Below, one piece after another: positions 54,795 to 62,744 of a DNA stretch of 64,000 nucleotides. Under the pieces are notes generated by a model that made no database searches, was not told the origin of the DNA, and saw only the letters and a program-made list of their open reading frames with translations. The stretch comes from Fibrobacter sp. (GTDB taxonomy: Bacteria > Fibrobacterota > Fibrobacteria > Fibrobacterales > Fibrobacteraceae). The stretch is from positions 16,042-80,041 of the forward strand of contig NZ_JAFWOM010000103.1 of assembly GCF_017545445.1 (NCBI RefSeq), in the 5' to 3' direction. The position numbers were made by a program, and so were the translations under genes. How positions within the stretch are numbered: the first letter of the stretch is position 1; each line of letters starts with the position of its first letter.

Positions 54795-56408
54795 ATGGAA
54801 AACATTACCCAGATTTGGAAAAAAATTCAGTCCCCCGAATTCAACCCGGCTACGGACATGGCTCTGGTTGAAACAGTGAAGCAGGTTGCATTAACCTCTC
54901 AGGAACCTGCCAAGGTTAGTTTTGGTACGTCCGGCTGGCGCGGCGAAATCGGTTCTGAATTTACGCTTCGCAACTTGCAGGTGGTGGGTGCTGCCATTGT
55001 GCGTTTGTACAAGGAAGCTACTCCTGAACTTTTTGAAGCGCTGGGTGTCAAGGACTTTGCCGAACTTCAAAAACGCGGTGTGGTCGTCGGTCACGATAAC
55101 CGCTTGCTCGGTCACGAATTCTGCGAAGCTGTCGCGGATCAGTTTGCGAAGGCTGGTGTGAAGGTTTATTACGGTGGCGAAATGCCGACTCCGGAATTTT
55201 CCGCTGCAATTGAAATGCTCGGTGCTGCTTGCTCCATCAACATGACTCCGAGCCATAACCCGAGCCATTACAACGGAATCAAGTTCAATCCGGCTGACGG
55301 CGGTCCTGCGGGTCCGGAAATCACGAACGTCATCACCAAGCTCTCTAATGAAATGATGGCGACTTGGAAGTTTGAACCGGTCTCCAAGGTTGACTGGGAA
55401 ATCATCGACTCCCTCAAGATTTACAAGGAATTCCTCGTCAAGCAGGGAACGATCAAGTTCGACCGTATCAAGGACTTTATCAAGAAGGGCCGCCTCACGC
55501 TCGTGTGCGACCATGTGCATGGTTCTACCCGCCGCCGTCCGGCTGCTCTCCTCGATAATCCTGAATGCCTTATCACGCTCCGTAATGAAGACGATTCTTT
55601 GTTCGGCGGTATCGCTCCGGAACCGTCCAGCAAGAACCTCGAAAAGGTCCGCAAGGTTTTGGATGAAAGCAAGTCTTGGTTCCGCTTGGGCGCAATCTTT
55701 GATCCGGATGGCGACCGTATCCGTTTCTACGATGGCACTCGCGAAATCGACATGAACCAGTTCGGTGCTATCGCTTTCCACTACATGGCGACCTGGCGCA
55801 AGGAACAGGGTTGCGTGGCTAAGTCCGTCGCTACTTCTAACTTTGTGAACATCATTGCTGAAAAACTCGGCGTGCCTGTGATGGAAACTCCGGTGGGCTT
55901 CAAGAACTTCCGCCCGTGGCTCAGCCGCAACGCCAAGCAGAAGGCTCTCGTTGCATTTGAAGAATCCGACGGTATCTCCGGCCTCAACAACACGCTGGAA
56001 AAGGACGCTCAGTTCGGCCTTCTCATCGCTCTCGAAATTCTTGCAACGACTGGCAAGAACCTCGGCGAATACCTCGATGCTTTGTACGAAGAATACGGTC
56101 GCTTCTATCCGACCCGTTCCGGTTTCGAAGTCGATAAGTCCCTCGTCGGCGCTCCCTTGAAGGCGAAGGTCGATGCTATTGCCGATATTGCTAAGCCGGG
56201 TGCAAAGGTCATGGTCGGCTCTAACGAAAAAACTGTGAAGCAACTCCTTACGCTCGATGGCGTGAAGGTTATCTTCGACGACGATTCTTGGATGCTCGTC
56301 CGCCCGTCCGGCACGGAACCGAAGGTGCGCATTTATACGGAATGCCGCAACCCGGACGAAAAGGATCCGATGTTCGAAGCAGCCAAGGCTTTGTTCTTCA
56401 AGAATTAA
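54795..56408 (+). CDS. Phosphoglucomutase/phosphomannomutase family enzyme
   Basis: Alpha-D-phosphohexomutase interconverting hexose-1- and hexose-6-phosphates in the cytoplasm. 537 residues, four-domain layout. TSGWRGEIG at about 47-55 is the substrate entry motif. Ser153 in MTPSHNPSHYNG is the phosphoserine. FDPDGDRIRF (Asp303 region) binds the metal. FEESDGISG is the sugar-specificity loop, and RPSGTEPKVRIY (about 503) binds phosphate. Specificity (glucose or mannose) cannot be decided from motifs, though the size and FEESDGISG fit phosphoglucomutases. CAGGA precedes the ATG. In a cellulolytic bacterium it would link cellobiose-derived glucose-1-phosphate to glycolysis or glycogen. Confidence 0.93.
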   Translation: MENITQIWKKIQSPEFNPATDMALVETVKQVALTSQEPAKVSFGTSGWRGEIGSEFTLRNLQVVGAAIVRLYKEATPELFEALGVKDFAELQKRGVVVGHDNRLLGHEFCEAVADQFAKAGVKVYYGGEMPTPEFSAAIEMLGAACSINMTPSHNPSHYNGIKFNPADGGPAGPEITNVITKLSNEMMATWKFEPVSKVDWEIIDSLKIYKEFLVKQGTIKFDRIKDFIKKGRLTLVCDHVHGSTRRRPAALLDNPECLITLRNEDDSLFGGIAPEPSSKNLEKVRKVLDESKSWFRLGAIFDPDGDRIRFYDGTREIDMNQFGAIAFHYMATWRKEQGCVAKSVATSNFVNIIAEKLGVPVMETPVGFKNFRPWLSRNAKQKALVAFEESDGISGLNNTLEKDAQFGLLIALEILATTGKNLGEYLDALYEEYGRFYPTRSGFEVDKSLVGAPLKAKVDAIADIAKPGAKVMVGSNEKTVKQLLTLDGVKVIFDDDSWMLVRPSGTEPKVRIYTECRNPDEKDPMFEAAKALFFKN

Positions 56409-56435
56409 GAATAAATTAGTGGAGTGGATTAGGCA

Positions 56436-57161
56436 ATGAAGAAAATTCTAACGGTAATCTTTCTTGCGTGTGCATTTGTGTTTGCGCAAGAAGGCTCCAT
56501 CAAGCCGGGATTTCAGGCGTTTTCTGGTGCCCTGATCAAGCTGAAAAAAGCGGATAAAGGGTTCCACAAATTTATGCTGAAGGTCGATGTGGCTCCTTGG
56601 GCGTTCGTTGCGCAAGGTGAAGTTCAGGCCCCCGGTGGAGATTCCGATGTCCTCATTACGGCTCTTTTCGATAGGGCTCTTTACGCTGTGCTCGCTTATA
56701 TACCGGACAAGATTGCTGCCGGTTCCGATGGCGACGAGTACAACGTGGGCTTCTTCGACATGATGCTTTACTATGACGAGGAACCGACTAGAATTCGTAA
56801 TTTGTCGTTCAAGCTTTTGCCTCCTGCCAATGACAGCTGGGCTCAGGGCATTTTGGATGATGCTTTGCAGTCCGGTTCGCTTTTGGGAAAAATCTGGAGC
56901 GGTAAGTACGAACGCGAAATTACCAAAGCGTCCGCCACTCCTATTGACAAGGCAAAACTTGAAGCTATGCAGCGGGATCGTCAAGAGGCTAGGGCTAAAG
57001 CCTTGGCCGATAAGCGTGCGCGCGAAGAGGCTGAACGTCAGGCGAGATACGGAAGTGAAAAGGTCAAGCTTAAAACGACGATGGAAGACAATTCGCTTGA
57101 TTGCTCTAGCCGCAGACTCTCCGCCAAGCAGAAACGACTCTGCAAGATGAACAGAAAGTAG
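56436..57161 (+). CDS. Secreted protein of unknown function
   Basis: 241 residues with signal peptide MKKILTVIFLACAFVFA. I do not recognise the family. Residues 20-165 look like a beta-rich globular domain (FHKFMLKVDVAPWAFVAQGEV, NVGFFDMMLYYDEEPTR, LSFKLLPPANDSWAQGIL). Residues about 175-220 are a charged helix (DRQEARAKALADKRAREEAERQ), followed by a short tail with two Cys (LDCSSRRL, RLCKMNRK) that could form a disulfide. It starts 27 bases after the phosphohexomutase and is 42 bases before yebC, so the three may share a transcript. Confidence 0.8.
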   Translation: MKKILTVIFLACAFVFAQEGSIKPGFQAFSGALIKLKKADKGFHKFMLKVDVAPWAFVAQGEVQAPGGDSDVLITALFDRALYAVLAYIPDKIAAGSDGDEYNVGFFDMMLYYDEEPTRIRNLSFKLLPPANDSWAQGILDDALQSGSLLGKIWSGKYEREITKASATPIDKAKLEAMQRDRQEARAKALADKRAREEAERQARYGSEKVKLKTTMEDNSLDCSSRRLSAKQKRLCKMNRK

Positions 57162-57203
57162 AACTTTTTTAAATTTTATCAAAAAAACACCTAGAGGTAA
57201 ATT

Positions 57204-57947
57204 ATGTCCGGTCACTCCAAATGGGCCACCACCAAACGCAAGAAAGCCAAAACCGACGTCGCTCGCGCTAAGGCTTGGAACAAACTCATTAAGGAAATCT
57301 CCATTGCTGCTAAGCTCGGCGGCGGCAACCCTGACGCTAACCCGCGTCTCCGTGCTGCTATCCTCAAGTCCAAGAGCCAGAGCTTGCCGACCAAGAATAT
57401 CGAAAGTGCAATCGCCAAGGGTACGGGTGCTAACTCCGGTACTGAAATGACGGAACCGCTGTACGAAGGACGCGGCCCGGCTGGCATTGCCATCATGGTG
57501 CAGTGCATGACCGACAACAAGGTCCGTACGGTTGCTGAAATCCGCAACATCTTCAACAAGAACAACGGTTCCATGGGCGAATCCGGTTCCGTTTCTTGGG
57601 CGTTCACTTACAAGGGCGTGATTGTCGTCGATGCTGAAAAGTATCCGGAAGACCAGGTGATGGACCTCGTTCTTGATGCGGGTGCCGAAGACATGAGCAC
57701 CGAAGACGGCGTTCATGAAATTTCCACTTCTCCGGAAGCTTTTGACGCTGTTTCCAAGGCTCTCGAAGCTGCAGGCATCGAAATGATGAGCGCTGAACTC
57801 AGCTACGTTCCGAATGACCCGGTCAAGCTCGGTCACGACGACGCTGTGAAGCTCCTCAAGCTCATCGACAAGTTCGAAGACCACGACGACGTTCAGGAAG
57901 TCTATCACAACGCCGAAATCGACGAAGCTGACATGGACGCGGAGTAG
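57204..57947 (+). CDS. yebC: YebC/TACO1-family protein
   Basis: 247 residues, normal length. MSGHSKWATTKRKKAKTD is the family N-terminal signature (usually WANIKHRK, here WATTKRKK), followed by LIKEISIAAKLGGGNPDANPRLR. Members were long annotated as transcriptional regulators; recent work links them to translation of difficult peptide stretches. Domains 2 and 3 are present (YEGRGPAGIAIMVQCMTDN; ELSYVPNDPV). The gene is not next to ruvC as in many bacteria. A tandem pair of structured elements follows its stop. Confidence 0.95.
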   Translation: MSGHSKWATTKRKKAKTDVARAKAWNKLIKEISIAAKLGGGNPDANPRLRAAILKSKSQSLPTKNIESAIAKGTGANSGTEMTEPLYEGRGPAGIAIMVQCMTDNKVRTVAEIRNIFNKNNGSMGESGSVSWAFTYKGVIVVDAEKYPEDQVMDLVLDAGAEDMSTEDGVHEISTSPEAFDAVSKALEAAGIEMMSAELSYVPNDPVKLGHDDAVKLLKLIDKFEDHDDVQEVYHNAEIDEADMDAE

Positions 57948-57952
57948 TCCGT

Positions 57953-58030
57953 AAGGCGAGTGTCGCGACGGCAAGCAAGCTTGCCGGCATGACCGAGCCG
58001 AAGGACGGACGCCGAAGCCGAAGGCGTAAG
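57953..58030 (+). other. Structured intergenic element, copy A
   Basis: AAGGCGAGTGTCGC (57953-57966), hairpin CGGCAAG-CAAG-CTTGCCG (57969-57986), ATGACCGAGCCG (57989-58000), then a second weaker hairpin GACGCC...GGCGT (58008-58027). It begins five bases after the yebC stop. Confidence 0.75.
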
Positions 58031-58038
58031 CGTCAATA

Positions 58039-58076
58039 ATTAGACGAGAGAACGCTCGCGTCGCTCGCTACAGACG
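58039..58076 (+). repeat. Flank-conserved repeat TTAGACGAGAGAACG...CTACAGACGA
   Basis: Fifteen bases at 58039-58053 and ten at 58067-58076 are identical to the region just upstream of obg (63752-63787, minus strand), while the 13-base centre differs. Confidence 0.7.
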
Positions 58077-58085
58077 ACAAATGCA

Positions 58086-58129
58086 AAAGGCGAATGTTGC
58101 AGGACTGCTTGCAGACCTATAACTGAGCC
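58086..58129 (+). other. Structured intergenic element, copy C
   Basis: AAGGCGAATGTTGC (58086-58099), hairpin AGGACTGC-TT-GCAGACCT (one A-A mismatch), ATAACTGAGCCG (58118-58129). Same flanks as copies A and B with a shorter, unrelated hairpin. Confidence 0.72.
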
Positions 58130-58177
58130 GAGCATTTGGGACTTGTCCAGAGACGAAAGAGGTTTTCTTTACTTGTC

Positions 58178-58199
58178 ATCCCGGCCTCTGTGCCGGGAT
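58178..58199. repeat. REP-like palindrome
   Basis: ATCCCGGC-CTCTGT-GCCGGGAT, preceded by GTC; the same element is translated at 49685-49706. Confidence 0.75.
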
Positions 58200-58226
58200 C
58201 AGCTTACACAAGTTAAACCGCTTTTC

Positions 58227-58259
58227 AAAGAACTGTTGCGAAAGTGACAGTTCTTTTTT
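58227..58259 (+). terminator. Rho-independent terminator
   Basis: AAAGAACTGTTGC-GAAA-GTGACAGTTCTTT followed by more T. The stem closes on a GNRA-type tetraloop. It is 280 bases after yebC, beyond the repeats. Confidence 0.75.
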
Positions 58260-58385
58260 GTGTCCCGGGGTGAAGTTTGTACGTTGTTGACGGATAAATT
58301 ATATATTATAATAAATGACATTGAACTTTTGTAAGGCCGGTTGTCATGCTCGATATTCTCGGTCTCTAGAAGGGGGAGTGTTTGT

Positions 58386-59462
58386 ATGACAATCCACAAG
58401 TTTTTCCGTCTATGCAGTTTGACTGTCGCATCGCTTTTTTGGGCGAGTTGCGGCACGGATTCCAATCTGCAATTTCCTATAGCGGGGGCTACAAATCCGG
58501 ATTCATCTGCGGATGCGGGGGAGGGGCGTTTCTCGTCTGCATCTTCAGAAACTGAATCCAGCGCGTCGGTGGAGCCTGAATCAAGCTCGTCGCAGATTGA
58601 GCCCTCAAGTTCTGCGGAATTCTCTGAATCTTCTAGTTCGACAATTGTCCCACCAACGGGTTCCTCTGATACTCCTGCATCGAGTTCTTCAAGTGTTTCT
58701 AGTTCATCTACAATACCGACTTACGTTCTGGCACGGGATTCCTCTGTTACTTGTGAGACTTTTGGAGTTGCGGTTCCGATTTGTTCAAAAGATTATGATT
58801 GTAATGATTTAACAAATTTCTTAAAGCAAAAACAATCTGTATCAGAAAAACTTTTGACGTTTTGGGAAAAAGAACTAGAATCGTGCGGCGCTATTCAATT
58901 ACAAAATGCAGCTTTGTATGGCATCGGTCCTTGCGCTTCAACTCGTATAAAACATAAGATGAAATGTTCTAATGACAGTACTTATGAAGATTTTAGAATA
59001 GATGAAAAACTTGCTTATACGAGTGAAAAAGAGTACAATGAAGCTAAAGGAATTGTTCCTGATGATTTAGTTGAATCTTGTCCGCAAGAAGACTTTGCTT
59101 TGTTTCCTGATATCCTTGCTGATGTGCAAAAAGAATTGTACAAAAAGATTGTCGATGAATTGATGATTGATTCTTCTTTGACTGAAGTTCAGATAAAGTA
59201 TCTAGAAAATCTTTTAGATCGTGAAAATAAAACATTAAAGGTAGGCTTAGCGCCTTACTATCTTGAAAATCGTCCCGTAGAACGCTCGAATTTGAACTAT
59301 ATGGCAGAAAACTGGTTTGATGGTTATATCGCCAAAACCAAGACTTGCGAAGATGGCACGCCCGAGATAACGGAACGCTACAAACAAAAGTACGATGCAA
59401 TTTTGGCGGAATGTATGGAGATTATCAGAAATAATGTCAAGACAGCTGTAGCCGGTGAATAG
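58386..59462 (+). CDS. Lipoprotein of unknown function, paralog A
   Basis: 358 residues from ATG 58386 with GGGGAG upstream. Lipobox LFWASC, lipid Cys at about 22. Residues about 40-115 are Ser/Glu-rich spacer. From YVLARDSSVTC the rest is a Cys-containing, mainly helical domain with paired landmarks shared with the next gene: WExxLxSCGxIQ, GFALFPDILADVQKxLY (here DFALFPDILADVQKELY), LLDxENKTLK, NWFDGYIAKTKTCEDGTPEIT, YDAILAEC. No known family is recognised and no catalytic motif is evident. The upstream region shares GATAAATTATATATTA with its paralog. Confidence 0.82.
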   Translation: MTIHKFFRLCSLTVASLFWASCGTDSNLQFPIAGATNPDSSADAGEGRFSSASSETESSASVEPESSSSQIEPSSSAEFSESSSSTIVPPTGSSDTPASSSSSVSSSSTIPTYVLARDSSVTCETFGVAVPICSKDYDCNDLTNFLKQKQSVSEKLLTFWEKELESCGAIQLQNAALYGIGPCASTRIKHKMKCSNDSTYEDFRIDEKLAYTSEKEYNEAKGIVPDDLVESCPQEDFALFPDILADVQKELYKKIVDELMIDSSLTEVQIKYLENLLDRENKTLKVGLAPYYLENRPVERSNLNYMAENWFDGYIAKTKTCEDGTPEITERYKQKYDAILAECMEIIRNNVKTAVAGE

Positions 59463-59568
59463 CCTGTTGTGTTTATTGACGGAATGTCAACGTTTTTATT
59501 TAAACAGAACGCTTTTTGAAATCAATTTTTGAGATAAATTATATATTAGAGAGTAAAGGAGAGTTTCT

Positions 59569-60642
59569 ATGAATATTCGTAAGTTTTGGCGCCTGAGTTG
59601 CTTGACTGTCGCATCACTTTTTTGGGCGAGCTGTGGCAGTGATTCGAATCCTCAATTTGCCGTAGTGCAATCTACAGATCCGGATTCGTCCGCGGATGCA
59701 TTCGGGGATAGTTCTAGTAGTGAAACCGCTTTCCCTGAAGAGTCTTCAAGTTCCTTGACTGAAGAAAATACGAGCTCTTCTGATGTTTACGCATCCAGTT
59801 CGTCGGATGCTGCGATGAGTTCTTCGAGCGTAGAAAGCTCTTCAAGTGCTGACGTCACGGAATCTTCAAGTTCTACGGAACCCGTGAAATATCTCATGGC
59901 ACGGGACACCTCCGTGACTTGTGTAGAAGGGTCGTATAAACGAAGCAATTGCCCTGAAACTACGCATAGTCTTACATGCAATGACTATAAAAAATATTTA
60001 GGGAAAGATACATCATTGTCTCAAAAAATTTTGACGGAATGGGAAGATAAACTTCAATCGTGCGGTTCTATTCAAGAAATGGCGCCTGTTTATGGTATCG
60101 TCAGTCCTGTTTGTTATCCCACTTCGTATTATGACGCTCCGATGATTGTGTGTTCTGATACACGTACTTATAGGAATGGGTACAAAATCGAAGGAAATCT
60201 TTTCTATACGAGCGATGAGGAATATGACATAGCCCATGGAATTTACCCTGAAGATTGGGTCAAGTCCTGCAAACAAGATGGGTTTGCTTTGTTCCCGGAT
60301 ATTTTGGCCGATGTGCAGAAAAAACTGTATGAGGTTGTCTCCGGAAAACTCTTGGAAGATGTTGCCAGATCTGAATCGGAACAAAAATATTTAAATGGTC
60401 TTTTGGATCATGAAAACAAAACATTAAAGGGACTTTATGAACCTTATTTTTCTGCCGATATTGAGGCAGATGTTTTCCTTTTAAAGGATAAATCGAAAAA
60501 TTGGTTCAACGGTTTTATTGCAAAGACGAAGGCTTGCGCAGACGGAACGCCTGAAATTACAAAACGTTATCAGGACATGTACGATGCGATTCTCGCGGAA
60601 TGCCTTGAAATTATAGAGAAGAAATCAAAGGCTGCGGAGTAG
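59569..60642 (+). CDS. Lipoprotein of unknown function, paralog B
   Basis: 357 residues, start preceded by AAGGAG. The signal peptide and lipobox (LTVASLFWASC) are almost the same as paralog A. Ser-rich spacer, then LMARDTSVTC and the same set of landmarks (WEDKLQSCGSIQ, DGFALFPDILADVQKKLY, NWFNGFIAKTKACADGTPEIT, YDAILAEC). It shares GATAAATTATATATTA (about 59532) upstream, so each copy seems to have its own, common promoter. A terminator follows at 60720. Confidence 0.82.
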   Translation: MNIRKFWRLSCLTVASLFWASCGSDSNPQFAVVQSTDPDSSADAFGDSSSSETAFPEESSSSLTEENTSSSDVYASSSSDAAMSSSSVESSSSADVTESSSSTEPVKYLMARDTSVTCVEGSYKRSNCPETTHSLTCNDYKKYLGKDTSLSQKILTEWEDKLQSCGSIQEMAPVYGIVSPVCYPTSYYDAPMIVCSDTRTYRNGYKIEGNLFYTSDEEYDIAHGIYPEDWVKSCKQDGFALFPDILADVQKKLYEVVSGKLLEDVARSESEQKYLNGLLDHENKTLKGLYEPYFSADIEADVFLLKDKSKNWFNGFIAKTKACADGTPEITKRYQDMYDAILAECLEIIEKKSKAAE

Positions 60643-60662
60643 TTTATTTGTCGAAAGCCTTT

Positions 60663-60719
60663 CGTCATTTCGAAAGCTTCACGTCATTCCGCAAACATCT
60701 CGTCATTCCGAGTGTAACG
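60663..60719 (+). repeat. Three CGTCATT units at 19-base spacing
   Basis: CGTCATTTCG, CGTCATTCCG, CGTCATTCCG begin at 60663, 60682 and 60701. The last one leads into CGAGTGTAACGAGGAATCC, a REP-like sequence merged with the terminator stem. Confidence 0.65.
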
Positions 60720-60753
60720 AGGAATCCAGTCAAATCTTGCGGATTCCTTTTTT
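60720..60753 (+). terminator. Terminator of the lipoprotein pair
   Basis: AGGAATCC (60720-60727) pairs with GGATTCCT (60741-60748), loop of 13, tail TTTTT. It ends just before the convergent amidase stop. Confidence 0.8.
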
Positions 60754-60756
60754 CGT

Positions 60757-61902
60757 CTAATTTCTTCCCAGCGTTTCTCTGTAGCTGTGGACGGCATCCT
60801 TGTACTTGCTCACAGCTTCTGCAATGCGGTCTGCTAAATCTTGCTGGCCTGTCTTGGTCATCATGTAGGCTTCGTCTTCTTCGTTGCTGATGAATCCAAG
60901 TTCAATGAGCACGGCTGGCATCATCGCTCCTACGAGGACCATGAACCCTGCACCGCCGACACCTGTGTTCATCCTCTTGATTTTTCCGCCTTCAAAGCTG
61001 TCGAGCAACTTCTCTGTAAACATGTAACTAGTTTGTTTATACTGTTCGAGGCGCGCTTCGAGCTTGAACCATTCCAGCGGCGAGAGTTCGTCCTTGGCGT
61101 TCTTTTCGCCGTAGAGCGTGGCGACCGCGTTTTCACGACGGGCTATGGCTTTGTCTTCTTCGCTTTCCGGGGCTCGCAGCACGTAGAACTGGTAACCCTG
61201 GATAATCCGCTTGCGTTCTTCGCTCGCGTCAATGGCGTTACAGTGCAGACTGATGAACAAGTCTCCGTCCCACTGGTTGGCGAGGTTCGCGCGTTGTCCG
61301 AGTTCGATGAACACGTCCTTGCTGCGGGTGAGCTTCACGTTGAAGCCTTCGTCGGCGAGGTTCTTGCGTAAAAGCTTCGCGACCGCAAGCACGATGTCTT
61401 TTTCGTTGGCTTTCTTGCCCTGCGCGCCGGGGTCCTTGCCTCCGTGTCCGGGGTCGATGACGATGGTGCGGACTTCGCGGCTGCCAGCAATTTCTTGCTT
61501 GGGTGGCTTCGGTTTTACGACAACAGGCGTTGCCGGTTTAGTTTCGGCTTGGGGGTCCGCTTTTGTTGCGACAGGGGCGGCAGGCTTTGCCGGTTCTGCT
61601 TTTTTTACAGGAACAGGTTCCGAAGCTACAGGTTTTGTCGTAATCTTCTTGACATCGTTTTCTGCAATCCACAAATGCCCGTTGTCCAGTTGCGGGGCTT
61701 GCGTCAGTTGCGATGTGCGACCGTTGTAGGCCATGTACGGAATGCCGACCGCGAACTTGAGCGTGTCTTTGGGTGAAATAATCGTGAACGTTTTTTGCAC
61801 CGGATACCAGTGGAACGCCCCCTTGATTTCGCGGGCAAGCGTCTCCACATCGACCCTTGCCGTTACGGCGAGGGCGAGGCTGCATGCGGTTAGCAGCAGC
61901 AC
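60757..61902 (-). CDS. N-acetylmuramoyl-L-alanine amidase (Amidase_3)
   Basis: Zinc amidase that cuts the MurNAc-L-Ala bond of peptidoglycan, probably in cell separation. The start is uncertain. A GTG at 61902 lies five bases after the smpB stop and gives a short hydrophobic leader (LLLTACSLALAVTA), whereas an ATG at 62001 would overlap smpB by 94 bases. A possible lipobox (LLTAC) is present in the leader. After an N-terminal domain of about 100 residues (an AMIN-like role is possible) and a Lys/Pro/Ala linker, the catalytic domain begins IVIDPGHGGKDPGAQG (zinc His and Glu region), continues with LFISLHCNA (zinc His) and ends AVLIELGFISNEED (catalytic Glu). About 381 residues. Confidence 0.9.
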   Translation of the reverse strand: MLLLTACSLALAVTARVDVETLAREIKGAFHWYPVQKTFTIISPKDTLKFAVGIPYMAYNGRTSQLTQAPQLDNGHLWIAENDVKKITTKPVASEPVPVKKAEPAKPAAPVATKADPQAETKPATPVVVKPKPPKQEIAGSREVRTIVIDPGHGGKDPGAQGKKANEKDIVLAVAKLLRKNLADEGFNVKLTRSKDVFIELGQRANLANQWDGDLFISLHCNAIDASEERKRIIQGYQFYVLRAPESEEDKAIARRENAVATLYGEKNAKDELSPLEWFKLEARLEQYKQTSYMFTEKLLDSFEGGKIKRMNTGVGGAGFMVLVGAMMPAVLIELGFISNEEDEAYMMTKTGQQDLADRIAEAVSKYKDAVHSYRETLGRN

Positions 61903-61907
61903 TAAAA

Positions 61908-62378
61908 TTAGCGATGGGCCTTGGCTGCGCGAGCCATTTCCATTTTGGCGTCGCGGACTAAGATGTCCTGTCGCTTGTCGTGTTGATCTTTGCCTCGGCA
62001 TATTCCTACTTCGAGTTTTGCAATACGGTTTTTAAAGTACAATTTTAACGGAATGATGGTGCAACCTTTCAATTCCTTTGCCTTGCGCATTTTCTGGATT
62101 TCGTGCTTGTGGGCGAGGAGCTTGCGACGGCGTGCCGGAATGTGGTTAAACCTGTTCGCGAAAAGGTATTCGTCGATATGGGCACCGACGAGCCAAAGTT
62201 CGTCTTTGTTCTCGTCAATATCGATCCATGCTTCGCCCAATGTGCATTTGCCATCGCGGATGGATTTGACTTCCGACCCGATGAGCATGATACCCACTTC
62301 AAAAGTTTCATCCACAAAGTAAAGGTGGCTTGCCTTTCTGTTCTGGATTACGGGCGTACTAGATTCTTTCTTGGTCAT
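61908..62378 (-). CDS. smpB: SsrA-binding protein SmpB
   Basis: Binds tmRNA and guides it to stalled ribosomes (trans-translation). 156 residues from ATG 62378; an in-frame TTG at 62390 is less likely. Family motifs: NRKASHLYFVDETFEVGIMLIGSEVKSIR, the RNA-binding beta-barrel with GCTIIPLKLYFKN, and the basic tail GKDQHDKRQD with RDAKMEMARAAK. It overlaps the end of the HU-family gene by 20 bases and is five bases upstream of the amidase start, so these genes form one operon. The tmRNA gene itself is not in this window. Confidence 0.95.
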   Translation of the reverse strand: MTKKESSTPVIQNRKASHLYFVDETFEVGIMLIGSEVKSIRDGKCTLGEAWIDIDENKDELWLVGAHIDEYLFANRFNHIPARRRKLLAHKHEIQKMRKAKELKGCTIIPLKLYFKNRIAKLEVGICRGKDQHDKRQDILVRDAKMEMARAAKAHR

Positions 62379-62712
62379 CTTTTGGGACAAAGGCCTCTGT
62401 TTCTAAGTCGAAAGGAACTTTATTGATTTTTTCAATCAAATCCTTGCTAGGTTCGAAAACCGGACGTACCTTGGCGGGAATGTTCACGAGTTCGCCAGTC
62501 TTGGGGATCCGGGTGCGGCGTTCCTTGCGCTGTTTGTTCTTGAAGCGACCGAATCCACGTAACTCAATGTTATTTCCTTCGATAACGGCATTAGTAACCG
62601 CGTCGATGAGACCTTCCACGATGACTTTGGTTTTTACCTGCGTAAAACCAGTCTGGGAAGCGATTTCATCAACGAGTTCCTTCTTAGTTATGTTGGACTG
62701 AGTCGCCTTCAT
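62359..62712 (-). CDS. HU/IHF-family DNA-binding protein
   Basis: 117 residues from ATG 62712. The HU fold is clear: TKKELVDEIASQTGFTQVKTKVIVEGLIDAVTNAV, then IELRGFGRFKNKQRKERRTRIPKTGE, the DNA-binding arms with the invariant Pro region. The C-terminus runs about 20 residues past normal HU (DLETEAFVPKDDQERI) and this tail overlaps the smpB start. TAAATTCA lies five bases before the ATG and no ribosome site is seen. It starts 32 bases after obg. Confidence 0.92.
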   Translation of the reverse strand: MKATQSNITKKELVDEIASQTGFTQVKTKVIVEGLIDAVTNAVIEGNNIELRGFGRFKNKQRKERRTRIPKTGELVNIPAKVRPVFEPSKDLIEKINKVPFDLETEAFVPKDDQERI

Positions 62713-62744
62713 GTTAATGAATTTACAATATTTTTTTGTTACCG

